Shown here: in pieces, positions 32,401 to 42,429 of the stretch
Numbering within the stretch: the stretch's first letter is position 1
How the letters are laid out: each line of letters opens with the position of its first letter
Assembly: GCF_042655435.1 (NCBI RefSeq)
Contig: NZ_JBHSMG010000002.1
Coordinates: 682,001-746,000, forward strand
DNA: 64,000 bases
DNA from: Lysinimonas soli
GTDB lineage: Bacteria; Actinomycetota; Actinomycetes; Actinomycetales; Microbacteriaceae
Reading direction: 5' to 3'
Notes under the pieces: model-generated
Told to the model about the DNA's origin: nothing
Seen by the model: only the letters and a program-made list of their open reading frames with translations
The model's database searches: none
Position numbers and translations under genes: made by a program

Positions 32401-34515
32401 TTGGCACAGGACGTGCTCACCGACCTCACCAAGGTCCGCAACTTCGGCATCATGGCCCACATCGATGCCGGCAAGACGACGACGACCGAGCGCATCTTGT
32501 TCTACACGGGCATCACGCACAAGATCGGCGAGGTGCACGACGGCGCCGCGACCATGGACTGGATGGCGCAGGAGCAGGAGCGCGGCATCACGATCACCTC
32601 GGCCGCGACCACCTGTTTCTGGAACAACACCCAGCTCAACATCATCGACACCCCGGGCCATGTCGACTTCACCGTCGAGGTGGAGCGCAACCTGCGCGTG
32701 CTCGACGGCGCGGTCGCGGTGTTCGACGGCAAGGAGGGCGTCGAGCCCCAGTCCGAGACCGTCTGGCGCCAGGCCGACAAGTACGACGTGCCGCGCATCT
32801 GCTTCGTCAACAAGATGGACAAGCTCGGTGCCGACTTCTACTACACGGTCGACACGATCATCAAGCGCCTCGGCGCCAAGCCGCTTGTCATCCAGCTTCC
32901 GATCGGATTCGAGAACACCTTCGAGGGTGTCGTCGACCTGGTCGAGATGCGGGCACTGACCTGGCGCGGCGACTCCAAGGGTGACGTCGAGCTCGGCGCC
33001 AAGTACGCGATCGAAGAGATCCCGGCCGACCTGGTCGAGAAGGCCAACGAGTACCGCCACATCCTGCTCGAGACCGTCGCCGAGAGCGACGACGCGCTGC
33101 TCGAGAAGTACTTCAGCGGCGAAGAGCTCACGGTCGCCGAGATCAAGGGCGCGATCCGCAAGATGACGATCGCCAGCGAGCTCTACCCGGTGCTCTGCGG
33201 CTCGGCCTTCAAGAACCGCGGCGTGCAGCCGATGCTCGACGCGGTCGTGGACTACCTGCCGTCGCCGCTGGACATGCCGGCGATCGAGGGCCACGACGTC
33301 CGTGACGAAGAGAAGGTCATCGAGCGGCACGCCGACTCGAGCGAGCCCTTCTCGGCCCTCGCGTTCAAGATCATGACCCACCCGTTCTTCGGGCGTCTGA
33401 CCTACATCCGCGTCTACTCCGGCAAGCTCGACTCCGGCGCTCAGGTCATCAACTCGACCAAGGGCAAGAAGGAGCGCATCGGAAAGATCTTCCAGATGCA
33501 CGCCAACAAGGAGAACCCCGTCGACGGCGTCACCGCCGGACACATCTACGCGGTCATCGGCCTCAAGGACACCACGACCGGTGACACCTTGAGCGACCCG
33601 AACGCGCAGGTCATCCTCGAGTCGATGACGTTCCCCGAGCCGGTCATCGAGGTCGCCATCGAGCCGAAGACCAAGGCCGACCAGGAGAAGCTGGGCACCG
33701 CGATCCAGAAGCTGGCCGAAGAGGACCCGACGTTCCGCACCGAGCAGAACCAGGAGACCGGCCAGACCATCATCAAGGGCATGGGCGAGCTCCACCTCGA
33801 CATCCTCGTCGACCGCATGAAGCGCGAGTTCAACGTCGAGGCCAACGTCGGCAAGCCGCAGGTGGCGTACCGCGAGACGATCCGCAAGGTCGTCGAGAAG
33901 TACGACTACACGCACAAGAAGCAGACGGGTGGCTCCGGTCAGTTCGCCAAGGTGCAGATCACGATCGAGCCGCTCGAGGTCACCCCCGAGACGAGCTACG
34001 AGTTCGTGAACGCCGTGACCGGTGGTCGCGTTCCGCGCGAGTACATCGGCTCGGTCGACCACGGCATCCAGGATGCGATGCAGGTCGGCGTGCTCGCCGG
34101 CTACCCGACCGTGGGTGTCAAGGCGATCCTCGTCGATGGCGCGTCGCACGACGTCGACTCCTCGGAGATGGCGTTCAAGATCGCCGGATCGATGGCCTAC
34201 AAGGAGGCCGCCCGCAAGGCGAGCCCCGTGCTGCTCGAGCCGCTGATGGCCGTCGAGGTGCGCACGCCCGAGGAGTACATGGGCGACGTCATCGGCGACC
34301 TCAACTCGCGGCGCGGTCAGATCCAGTCGATGGAGGACGCGACGGGCGTGAAGGTCGTCCGCGCGCTCGTTCCGTTGTCAGAGATGTTCGGATACGTCGG
34401 TGACCTGCGCTCGAAGACTTCGGGTCGCGCGGTCTACTCGATGACGTTCGACAGCTACTCGGAGGTCCCCAAGGCTGTTGCCGAGGAGATCGTCCAGAAG
34501 AGCAAGGGCGACTAA
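32401..34515 (+). CDS. fusA: Elongation factor G
   Basis: Translocation GTPase of 704 residues. GTP-binding motifs: AHIDAGKTTTTER (G1), RGITI (G2 region), DTPGHVDFT (G3) and NKMD (G4). Domains II-V are complete, ending SYSEVPKAVAEEIVQKSKGD. TTG start at 32401, with AAGAGGAAG upstream. Confidence 0.98.
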   Translation: MAQDVLTDLTKVRNFGIMAHIDAGKTTTTERILFYTGITHKIGEVHDGAATMDWMAQEQERGITITSAATTCFWNNTQLNIIDTPGHVDFTVEVERNLRVLDGAVAVFDGKEGVEPQSETVWRQADKYDVPRICFVNKMDKLGADFYYTVDTIIKRLGAKPLVIQLPIGFENTFEGVVDLVEMRALTWRGDSKGDVELGAKYAIEEIPADLVEKANEYRHILLETVAESDDALLEKYFSGEELTVAEIKGAIRKMTIASELYPVLCGSAFKNRGVQPMLDAVVDYLPSPLDMPAIEGHDVRDEEKVIERHADSSEPFSALAFKIMTHPFFGRLTYIRVYSGKLDSGAQVINSTKGKKERIGKIFQMHANKENPVDGVTAGHIYAVIGLKDTTTGDTLSDPNAQVILESMTFPEPVIEVAIEPKTKADQEKLGTAIQKLAEEDPTFRTEQNQETGQTIIKGMGELHLDILVDRMKREFNVEANVGKPQVAYRETIRKVVEKYDYTHKKQTGGSGQFAKVQITIEPLEVTPETSYEFVNAVTGGRVPREYIGSVDHGIQDAMQVGVLAGYPTVGVKAILVDGASHDVDSSEMAFKIAGSMAYKEAARKASPVLLEPLMAVEVRTPEEYMGDVIGDLNSRRGQIQSMEDATGVKVVRALVPLSEMFGYVGDLRSKTSGRAVYSMTFDSYSEVPKAVAEEIVQKSKGD

Positions 34516-34555
34516 CTGCCGTTCGCTCGCCCATCGGGCCCATGCCCGGACCAAC

Positions 34556-34561
34556 TAAAGT
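34556..34561 (+). promoter_or_regulatory. Possible -10 box of a tuf promoter
   Basis: TAAAGT in the AT-richest part of the fusA-tuf gap (34550-34580). No clear -35 box. tuf often has its own promoter in addition to read-through from the operon. Confidence 0.3.
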
Positions 34562-34632
34562 AGATACACACCAAATCGCATCGCATCCGGAATCCATCCG
34601 GATGCCTGCAAACGAGTCCTGAGGAGGACCCA

Positions 34633-35826
<1,194 letters not shown>

Positions 35827-35867
35827 CGCGCGCTCCGCTATGAGCGGAGGGCATTTGCACTGCACAC

Positions 35868-35899
35868 GAAGGGGCCGGGCCGAAAGGTCCGGCCCCTTC
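35868..35899 (+). terminator. str operon terminator
   Basis: 14-bp stem (35868-35881 with 35886-35899) with a GAAA tetraloop. Confidence 0.88.
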
Positions 35900-35944
35900 T
35901 GCATGCCGGGACTTCCGACCCGGATGCGACGGCCCGCCAGGCCG

Positions 35945-35950
35945 TACTCT
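35945..35950 (+). promoter_or_regulatory. -10 box of a probably leaderless transcript
   Basis: TACTCT ends eight bases before the ATG at 35959; there is no ribosome site in the gap. Confidence 0.45.
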
Positions 35951-35958
35951 TGCGCTTC

Positions 35959-36903
35959 ATGAGCACGTCGTCCCTTCCGCCGATCGTGACCGTGACGCTC
36001 AACCCGGCGCTCGACGTCAGCACCTCGGTCGACCGGGTCGTGAGCCGGCACAAGCTGCGCTGCGATGCCCCGCGGGTCGAGGCCGGCGGCGGCGGGGTCA
36101 ACGTGGCGCGCACGATCGTCGCCCTCGGGGGTGCGGCGACGCCGGTGTACACCGTCGGCGGCCTGACCGGCGAGCGCTACCGCTTGCTGCTGCACCAGGA
36201 GGGCCTGCCGGGCGTGCCGATCCCGATCGGCGGTGAGACCCGCGAGAGCATCAGCGTGGGCGACCGCAGCCAGGGCGACCAGTACCGCTTCGTCTTCCCC
36301 GGACCCACCGTGACCGCCGAGGAGTGTCGGCGGTGCCTCGATGCCGCCGTCGAGCTGCTGCGTCCCGGCGGCTACCTGGTGGCGAGCGGCAGCCTGCCCC
36401 CCGGCGCCCCCGAGAGCTTCTACGCCGACGCGGTGCGGCTCGCGAAGCAGCGCGGCGCGCGCTGCGCCATCGACGCCTACGGTTCCGCGCTGACACTCGC
36501 TCTCGCCGCGGGACCCGATCTCGTGAAGCAGAGCGTGCGCGAGCTGGGCGAGCTGACCGGTCGTGAGCTGTCGACCATCGAGCTGCAGGACGCCGCCCTG
36601 CACGAGCTGCTCGACGGCAGCAGCGTCGGGGCGATCGCCCTTTCGCTCGGGGCGGCGGGGGCCGCGCTCGCGATCCGGGGCGAGGCGCAGGTGCTGCGCG
36701 CCCCCGCCTTCCCGGTGGCCGAACGCAGCACGGTCGGCGCGGGCGATGCCTTCCTGGGTGCGTTCGTGCTGCGCACAGTACAGGGTCGTTCCACGGGAGA
36801 GGCGCTCAGGGCAGCTCTCGCGGCCGGCTCCGCCGTCGCGGCATCGGTCGGCACCACCGCCCCGCACCGCGAGCTCGTCGAGCGTCTCGAGCGCGAGGGG
36901 TGA
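35959..36903 (+). CDS. 1-phosphofructokinase family (PfkB) hexose kinase
   Basis: Ribokinase-fold sugar kinase of 314 residues that probably phosphorylates fructose 1-phosphate, tagatose 6-phosphate or fructose 6-phosphate. VTLNPALDVST at the N-terminus, GGGGVNVART, SGSLPPGAP and the anion-hole/catalytic motif TVGAGDAFLGA (catalytic D263) are intact. No PTS or deoR gene lies next to it, so the substrate cannot be fixed. ATG 35959 is preferred over TTG 35950, which lies on the -10 box. Confidence 0.88.
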   Translation: MSTSSLPPIVTVTLNPALDVSTSVDRVVSRHKLRCDAPRVEAGGGGVNVARTIVALGGAATPVYTVGGLTGERYRLLLHQEGLPGVPIPIGGETRESISVGDRSQGDQYRFVFPGPTVTAEECRRCLDAAVELLRPGGYLVASGSLPPGAPESFYADAVRLAKQRGARCAIDAYGSALTLALAAGPDLVKQSVRELGELTGRELSTIELQDAALHELLDGSSVGAIALSLGAAGAALAIRGEAQVLRAPAFPVAERSTVGAGDAFLGAFVLRTVQGRSTGEALRAALAAGSAVAASVGTTAPHRELVERLEREG

Positions 36904-36994
36904 GGGCGTTGCGCCTCGCGGCGTTCACAAAGACACCCAACGCGAGCAGAATGGCTCGGGTCGGAAGCAGTCTCAACGCAGAGGAAGGAACACC

Positions 36995-37234
36995 ATGGGA
37001 TCCGACGACATTGTGGACAAGTCCAAGGGCGTCGCACACGAAGCCGCGGAGACCGTCAAGGAGGCCGCGGGCGACGTGAAAGACGTCGCGGGTCACGTGG
37101 CGGAGAAGGCCAAGGCCGCCGCAGGGGGAGTCGCGGATGACGCGAAGGACGTCGCCGGCGACGTCTCGGAACGCGCCCACGACGTGATCCACGGAGGCGA
37201 CGAGGCCCCGCCGACCAGCCCGCCGGCGCCGTAA
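36995..37234 (+). CDS. Small CsbD/LEA-like stress protein
   Basis: Highly charged protein of 79 residues made of repeated amphipathic helix units (VKEAAGDVKDVAGHVAEKAKAAAGGVADDAKDVAGDVSERA), ending in a Pro-rich tail. The pattern is like CsbD and group 3 LEA proteins, which accumulate in stationary phase or under desiccation and osmotic stress; the activity is not known. ATG 36995 follows GAGGAAGG (36981-36988). A much longer open frame upstream in the same frame overlaps the kinase gene and is rejected. Confidence 0.75.
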   Translation: MGSDDIVDKSKGVAHEAAETVKEAAGDVKDVAGHVAEKAKAAAGGVADDAKDVAGDVSERAHDVIHGGDEAPPTSPPAP

Positions 37235-37287
37235 CCGCGGAGGTGGCACGGGATGCCGCCGCAGCGGGTCACGTCACGACGGAATCC

Positions 37288-38394
37288 TCACGCCGGCATC
37301 CCCGTATCGCCCATCGGCGAGTCCAGGAAGGTCGCACTGCCGGTGCCCGACGGGGGAGCGGTCGAGGTGCGCATGATGAGACGGGCGTGCAGCCGCACGA
37401 CGCTCGGCGGCAGCTCGGGGTCATCGATGTGGCGGAGCAGCAGATCGACCGCTGTGGCGCCCTGCTCGCGAGGCACCTGCTCGAGCGTGGTGAGTCCGAA
37501 CATCTCGGCATACTCGTGGTCGTCGATCCCGACGACGCTGAGGTCGGTGGGAACCCGGATGCCGAGCCGCCGTGCGGCGATCATCGTCCCGATCGCCACC
37601 TCGTCGCAGGTGGCGACGACCGCGGTCGGCCGGGTCCTGGCGTCGCCGAGCAGGTCGACGGCGGCCGCGTAGCCGCCGGGAAGGCTCACGTCGGAGGGCA
37701 CGTGCAGCGTCTCGGCGCTGAGACCGGCATCGCTCATCGACCCGCGGTAGCCTGCCCACCGCCGACGGTCCACCTGCGCCCAGTGGCCGTCGGCCGTGCC
37801 ACCCACGAAGGCGATGTGGCGATGCCCGAGGGCGATGAGGTGATCGGTCGCGCGCCGCGCCGCGTCGTCGTCGTCGATCTCGATGACGCTCGTGCCGTCG
37901 CCGGCTCCGACGACGCTCACCATGGGCCGGTTCAGCGCCACGAGGCGCTCCAGTTCGTCGTCGCCCGGCTCCAGACCGACGGCGACGAGCCCGTCGAATC
38001 TCTTGCGCGCCAGGAACTGCTCGAAGATGCGGTGTCGCCCCTCGGTGCCGTGCCGGGCGTCGTAGAGGGTGAGGTCGAGGTCCCGGGCCAGGAGCGCATC
38101 CTGGATCCCCTCCAGCACCTCGGCGAAGAACCAGCGCGTCACGTAGGGCATGAGCACGCCGATGTTCTGGGTGCGGCCGGTCGCGAGGCTGACGGCACTC
38201 GTCGATGCCACGTAGCGGAGTGAGTCGGCGGCCTCGATCACGCGCAGCCGCGTGGATTCGGACACATAGCCGGTGCCCGTCAGCGCACGGCTCGCGGTCG
38301 ACTTCGAGACGCCCGCAAGACGTGCGACCTCGGCGATTCCGCTCACCTGCGCCTGCCGCCTCTCCGCCGCGAGCCGACTCGCGGGCGGCCCCAT
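37288..38394 (-). CDS. LacI-family transcriptional regulator
   Basis: Repressor of 368 residues, divergent from the sugar ABC transporter and so its likely regulator. Helix-turn-helix at about 19-40 (GIAEVARLAGVSKSTASRALTG), then the hinge helix (SLRYVASTSAVSLATGRTQNIGVLMP) and a periplasmic-binding-protein-like domain to the end. ATG 38394 is used; an in-frame GTG at 38346 would give 352 residues, closer to the usual N-terminus, and cannot be excluded. A palindromic operator lies at 38416-38431. Confidence 0.9.
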   Translation of the reverse strand: MGPPASRLAAERRQAQVSGIAEVARLAGVSKSTASRALTGTGYVSESTRLRVIEAADSLRYVASTSAVSLATGRTQNIGVLMPYVTRWFFAEVLEGIQDALLARDLDLTLYDARHGTEGRHRIFEQFLARKRFDGLVAVGLEPGDDELERLVALNRPMVSVVGAGDGTSVIEIDDDDAARRATDHLIALGHRHIAFVGGTADGHWAQVDRRRWAGYRGSMSDAGLSAETLHVPSDVSLPGGYAAAVDLLGDARTRPTAVVATCDEVAIGTMIAARRLGIRVPTDLSVVGIDDHEYAEMFGLTTLEQVPREQGATAVDLLLRHIDDPELPPSVVRLHARLIMRTSTAPPSGTGSATFLDSPMGDTGMPA

Positions 38395-38415
38395 CCTAAA
38401 GGAGCTGCGGCAAAA

Positions 38416-38431
38416 CTGGAACCGCTTCCAG
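38416..38431. promoter_or_regulatory. LacI-type operator O1
   Basis: CTGGAACCGCTTCCAG, a near-perfect CG-centred palindrome of LacI/GalR type, 22 bases before the regulator ATG. It probably mediates autoregulation. Confidence 0.75.
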
Positions 38432-38525
38432 AGAAAGCGAGACGCGATCGGGCCCTTGAACGAGCGCAATCGGGGGCTGCGGACGGGTGATTCCGCCCCG
38501 GTTACCGAGTTGTGATGCGCGCCGG

Positions 38526-38555
38526 TTGCGCTCGACCCGGATTCATGAATACCGT
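38526..38555 (+). promoter_or_regulatory. Candidate promoter of the sugar transporter operon
   Basis: TTGCGC (38526-38531), 18-base spacer, TACCGT (38550-38555). The predicted start falls near 38562, inside operator O2. Confidence 0.5.
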
Positions 38556-38558
38556 GTG

Positions 38559-38572
38559 CGGGAGCGGTTCCC
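38559..38572. promoter_or_regulatory. LacI-type operator O2
   Basis: CGGGAGCGGTTCCC matches 11 of 14 bases of the reverse complement of O1 and, like O1, is followed by GAGAAAG. It would overlap the predicted transcription start, a typical repressor position. Confidence 0.6.
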
Positions 38573-38627
38573 GAGAAAGGGCCGCGAATCGCGTGGACAG
38601 ACCCGCGTTCTCAATGAGGAGGAATAC

Positions 38628-39953
38628 ATGGGCAAGTCATCTCGACGCCGCCTTCTGGCCCCACTCGCGCTCGTCGGAGTGGCGGCCCTTGCGCTCGCCG
38701 GCTGCGCCGAAAGCAGCACGGGCGGCGGAAGCAGCGTCAAGGGCCAGACGGTCAAGATCTCGGGGGGAATCACCGGATCCGAGGCAGACGCGCTCAACAA
38801 GACCTTCGACAAGTTCACCAAGGACACCGGAATCAAGGTCGAGTACACCGGTGACAAGAGCTTCGAAGGCAACATCGTCACGAAGGTCAACGGCGGCTCC
38901 GCCCCCGACATCGCGATCGTGCCCCAGCCGGGCCTGCTGAAGACCCTGGTGGGGACCGGCCAGGTCGTCGCGCCCGACCAGACGGTGACCGACAACGTCG
39001 GCAAGTACTGGTCGAAGGACTGGAAGGCGTATGGCACCATCGACGGCAAGTTCTACGCCGCCCCCATGCTCGCCAACGTGAAGGGGTACATCTGGTACTC
39101 GCCGGCGAAGTTCAAGGAGTGGGGCGTCTCGATTCCGAAGACCTGGGACGAGCTGCTCACCCTGACCAAGACGATCCAGGCGAAGACCGGGGCGGCTCCG
39201 TGGTGCGCGGGCTTCTCGTCCGGTGACGCCTCAGGCTGGCCGGGCACCGACTGGATCGAAGACCTCGTGCTGCGCCAGTCCGGCCCCGAGGTCTACGACA
39301 AGTGGGTCAGCGGCTCGGTCAAGTTCACCGACCAGCCCATCAAGGACGCGTTCACCGCGGTGGGTCAGATCCTGCTCAACCCGAGCTACGTCAACGCCGG
39401 CTTCGGCGACGTGAAGAGCATCAACTCGACGGCCTTCGCGGATGTCGCGGCAAAGGTGGCCGACGGCACCTGCCCGATGACCCACCAGGCGTCGTTCCTG
39501 TCGTCCAACTTCCTCACGGTGCAGACGAAGGCCGGCAAGGCGCCGACCGTCGCCCCCGACGGTGACGTCTACGCCTTCATCCTCCCCGGCATCAAGGAGG
39601 GCGCCAGCTCGGTCGAGGCCGGTGGCGAGTTCGTCGCGGCGTTCTCCAAGTCGGCGGCGGTCCAGAAGGTTCAGGAGTACATGTCCACGCCCGACTTCGC
39701 CAACGCGCGGGTCAAGCTCGGCGGCGTGATCTCGGCGAACAACGGTGCCGACCCGTCGCTCGCGTCGAGCCAGTTCCTCACCGACGCGATGAAGACGCTG
39801 CAGAACAAGAGCACGGTGGTCAGGTTCGACGCGTCCGACCTCATGCCGGCCACGGTCGGGTCCGGATCGTTCTGGAAGGGCATGGTCAACTGGATCGACG
39901 GGACGCCCACCGACCAGGTGCTGAGCGCCATCCAGGCGGGATACCAGAACTAG
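38628..39953 (+). CDS. Carbohydrate ABC transporter substrate-binding lipoprotein
   Basis: Extracellular solute-binding protein (family 1) of 441 residues, anchored by a lipid on Cys26 (lipobox LALAGC). Segments such as GGSAPDIAIVPQPGLLKTLV, YAAPMLANVKGYIWYSPAKFKEWGV and WPGTDWIEDLVLRQSGPEVYDKWVSG resemble binding proteins for alpha-glucosides and related sugars; the exact ligand is not decided. A strong ribosome site GAGGAGG precedes ATG 38628; the longer open frame upstream runs through the promoter and operator and is rejected. The two permeases follow after a stem-loop. Confidence 0.93.
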   Translation: MGKSSRRRLLAPLALVGVAALALAGCAESSTGGGSSVKGQTVKISGGITGSEADALNKTFDKFTKDTGIKVEYTGDKSFEGNIVTKVNGGSAPDIAIVPQPGLLKTLVGTGQVVAPDQTVTDNVGKYWSKDWKAYGTIDGKFYAAPMLANVKGYIWYSPAKFKEWGVSIPKTWDELLTLTKTIQAKTGAAPWCAGFSSGDASGWPGTDWIEDLVLRQSGPEVYDKWVSGSVKFTDQPIKDAFTAVGQILLNPSYVNAGFGDVKSINSTAFADVAAKVADGTCPMTHQASFLSSNFLTVQTKAGKAPTVAPDGDVYAFILPGIKEGASSVEAGGEFVAAFSKSAAVQKVQEYMSTPDFANARVKLGGVISANNGADPSLASSQFLTDAMKTLQNKSTVVRFDASDLMPATVGSGSFWKGMVNWIDGTPTDQVLSAIQAGYQN

Positions 39954-39974
39954 CGATCCCACGGGTTCGGGCAC

Positions 39975-40014
39975 ACGGACGGGGCCGCTCGCATTCGCGG
40001 GCGGTTCCGTTCGT
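39975..40014 (+). terminator. Intra-operon hairpin between binding protein and permeases
   Basis: 18-bp stem (39975-39992 with 39997-40014, four G-U pairs) with an ATTC loop, 22 bases after the binding-protein stop. It probably protects the 3' end or reduces read-through, so that binding protein exceeds permease. Confidence 0.75.
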
Positions 40015-40067
40015 CGCCCCGCTCGTCCGCTTCCCGAGCCCGACGACGTGCTCAGAAAGGCAGCATC

Positions 40068-41378
40068 ATGACCGCATCGCTCACGGCCGGCCGCGAGTCG
40101 AAGAACAGGATCTCGCGGCGCGCGACCGGCATCATCGTCGCGATCGCCGCCGTGCTGATCGTGGCCCTCGCCATCTTCATGGTGACGCGAGGCCCCGATG
40201 ACTCGGCGCTCCCGGTTTCGCTCGGGTTCTCGCTGAACAGCTTCTTCATCTGGATCGGCAACCTCACCCCGCTGCTTCAGATCCCGATCGTCGTCGCCGT
40301 GTTCGCGGTCGTCGTCACGATCATCCTGGTGCTCGTCGAGTTCGCCCCGCGAAGCGGCGCCGGCTACTTCTGGCTGCGGGCGGCGGCCTGCTTCGTGATC
40401 CCGGTGATCGCGTTCATGCTGCTGCGGCCGTATCAGAACGCGGTCGTCTACGTCGTGGCGATCGCCCTGCTCGCGGGCGCGCTGCTGTTCTTCGCCGACT
40501 ACCGCGCTCGCGCGGGCACGGGCTACGTCTTCCAGCTCATCATCTTCATGGCGCCGGCCGCCGTGCTGATCCTGGTCGGCCTGATCTACCCCGCGCTCGC
40601 CACGATCGGCCAGTCGTTCTTCGACAAGACGGGCAAGCAGTTCGTCGGGCTCGAGAACTACGTGTGGGTCTTCACCAACCCCGACGGCTTCTGGTCGGTG
40701 ATCAACACCCTGATCTGGGCGGCGCTCGCGCCGACCATCTCGATCATCCTGGGACTGGCCTACGCGGTCTTCATCGACCGGGCGCGCGGCGAGCGGTTCC
40801 TCAAGGTGCTGGTGTTCATGCCGGTGGCCATCTCGTTCGTCGGCGCCGGCATCATCTTCAAGTTCGTCTACGACTACCGCCAGGGCCAGCAGATCGGACT
40901 GCTCAACGCCGTCATCACGGCATTCGGCGGCCAGCCCGTCGGATGGCTCGACGCGCAACCCTTCATCAACACCTTCTGCCTGCTGGCGGTCTTCATCTGG
41001 ACCCAGACCGGCTTCGCCATGGTCTTCCTCTCCGCGGCGATCAAGGCGGTTCCCGCCGAACAGAACGAGGCGGCATCGCTCGACGGGGCGAGCGCGTGGC
41101 AGCTCTTCACGAACGTCACGGTTCCGGGCATCCGGTCCTCGCTCATCGTCGTGCTGACCACGATCACGATCGCCTCGCTGAAGGTCTACGACATCGTCGC
41201 GGTGCTCACCGGCGGACGGTCCAACTCGACGGTCGTCGCCTTCGAGATGGTGAACCAGCAGCAGCGCTTCCAGAGCTACGGGCACTCCGCGGCCCTGGCG
41301 TTCGTGCTGTTCCTGTTCGTGCTGCCGTTGATCATCTACAACGTGCGGCAGATGCGCAAGCAGAAGGAGATCCGCTGA
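40068..41378 (+). CDS. Sugar ABC transporter permease (MalF type)
   Basis: Membrane permease of 436 residues. An N-terminal extension carries about four extra membrane helices (residues 20-165), as in MalF and AglF. The core permease domain holds six helices with the EAA loop EQNEAASLDGASAWQLFTNVTVPGIR, which contacts the ATPase. Ends in a basic tail. Stop overlaps the next gene by one base (TGATG). Confidence 0.92.
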   Translation: MTASLTAGRESKNRISRRATGIIVAIAAVLIVALAIFMVTRGPDDSALPVSLGFSLNSFFIWIGNLTPLLQIPIVVAVFAVVVTIILVLVEFAPRSGAGYFWLRAAACFVIPVIAFMLLRPYQNAVVYVVAIALLAGALLFFADYRARAGTGYVFQLIIFMAPAAVLILVGLIYPALATIGQSFFDKTGKQFVGLENYVWVFTNPDGFWSVINTLIWAALAPTISIILGLAYAVFIDRARGERFLKVLVFMPVAISFVGAGIIFKFVYDYRQGQQIGLLNAVITAFGGQPVGWLDAQPFINTFCLLAVFIWTQTGFAMVFLSAAIKAVPAEQNEAASLDGASAWQLFTNVTVPGIRSSLIVVLTTITIASLKVYDIVAVLTGGRSNSTVVAFEMVNQQQRFQSYGHSAALAFVLFLFVLPLIIYNVRQMRKQKEIR

Positions 41379-42349
41379 TGGCCGTCACCGATGTCCACCC
41401 GAGACTCGACGCCGAGACGGCCCGGGAGTTCGCGCGGAGGATGCGCAAGAGCGAGGCGGAGGCGCAGAAGCGGCTCACCTCGAAGGGCGCGACGCTCGCC
41501 GCGATCATCATCGCGATCATCTGGACGATCCCGACCTTCGGCCTCTTCGTCACCTCGTTCCGGCCCGGCGCCGATTCGGCGACGTCCGGTTGGTGGACCG
41601 TGTTCGTCAACCCCGGCTTCACCCTCGACAACTACTACCAGGCACTCACCTCCGGGGGAACGGCCCTGACGCTCGGTGCCTCGTTCCTGAACTCGTTGGC
41701 GATCGCGATCCCCGCGACGGTCGTACCCATCGCCATCGCGACCCTGGCGGCGTATGCGTTCGCCTGGATCCCGTTCAAGGGGCGCGGCCTGCTCTTCGTC
41801 TTCGTGTTCGCTCTGCAGATCGTGCCGATCCAGATGGCGCTCGTGCCGCTGCTGAGCCTGTTCTCGCGCGGCCTCACGATCAACGGTGTCGGCGTCTTCC
41901 CCGGGTTCACGCTCCGCGACGTCGATCACAGCTTCGCGACGGTGTGGATCGCGCACGCCATCTTCGCAATGCCGCTGGCGATCTTCCTGCTGCACAACTT
42001 CATCTCCGAGATCCCGAACGAGCTCATCGAGGCCGCGCGGGTCGACGGGGCGGGGCACGGGCAGATCTTCTTCCGGATCATCATCCCGCTGGCGACTCCG
42101 GCGATCGCCTCGTTCGCGATCTTCCAGTTCATCTGGGTGTGGAACGACCTGCTGGTCGCGACGATCTTCGCGCCGTCGTCCTCACTGCCCCTCACCCAGA
42201 CCCTGAACTCCCTCTCCGGCTCCTGGGGCGACCGGTGGTACCTGCAGTCGGCGGGTGCGTTCATCTCGATCCTGGTGCCGCTCGTCGTGTTCTTCTCGCT
42301 GCAGAGGTTCTTCGTGCGGGGCCTGCTGGCGGGCGCGACGAAGGGCTGA
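41378..42349 (+). CDS. Sugar ABC transporter permease (MalG type)
   Basis: Membrane permease of 323 residues, partner of the preceding MalF-type protein. An amphipathic charged N-terminus (about 40 residues) is followed by six membrane segments; the EAA loop is ELIEAARVDGAGHGQIFFRIIIPLATP. No ATP-binding subunit or glycosidase gene follows, so energy must come from an ATPase encoded elsewhere, as with the shared MsmK/MsiK ATPases known in Gram-positive bacteria. Confidence 0.93.
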   Translation: MAVTDVHPRLDAETAREFARRMRKSEAEAQKRLTSKGATLAAIIIAIIWTIPTFGLFVTSFRPGADSATSGWWTVFVNPGFTLDNYYQALTSGGTALTLGASFLNSLAIAIPATVVPIAIATLAAYAFAWIPFKGRGLLFVFVFALQIVPIQMALVPLLSLFSRGLTINGVGVFPGFTLRDVDHSFATVWIAHAIFAMPLAIFLLHNFISEIPNELIEAARVDGAGHGQIFFRIIIPLATPAIASFAIFQFIWVWNDLLVATIFAPSSSLPLTQTLNSLSGSWGDRWYLQSAGAFISILVPLVVFFSLQRFFVRGLLAGATKG

Positions 42350-42394
42350 GCCACGCCCCCGAGGCCCGCCTCGAGATCTCGCGACACGCCCGGC

Positions 42395-42423
42395 TTGCAG
42401 CAAATGCAGGCGTGTGGCAAACT
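42395..42423 (+). promoter_or_regulatory. Candidate S10 operon promoter
   Basis: TTGCAG (42395-42400), 17-base spacer, CAAACT (42418-42423) within TGTGGCAAACT. The predicted start near 42430 gives a leader of over 300 bases. Confidence 0.5.
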
Positions 42424-42429
42424 CGTCTA

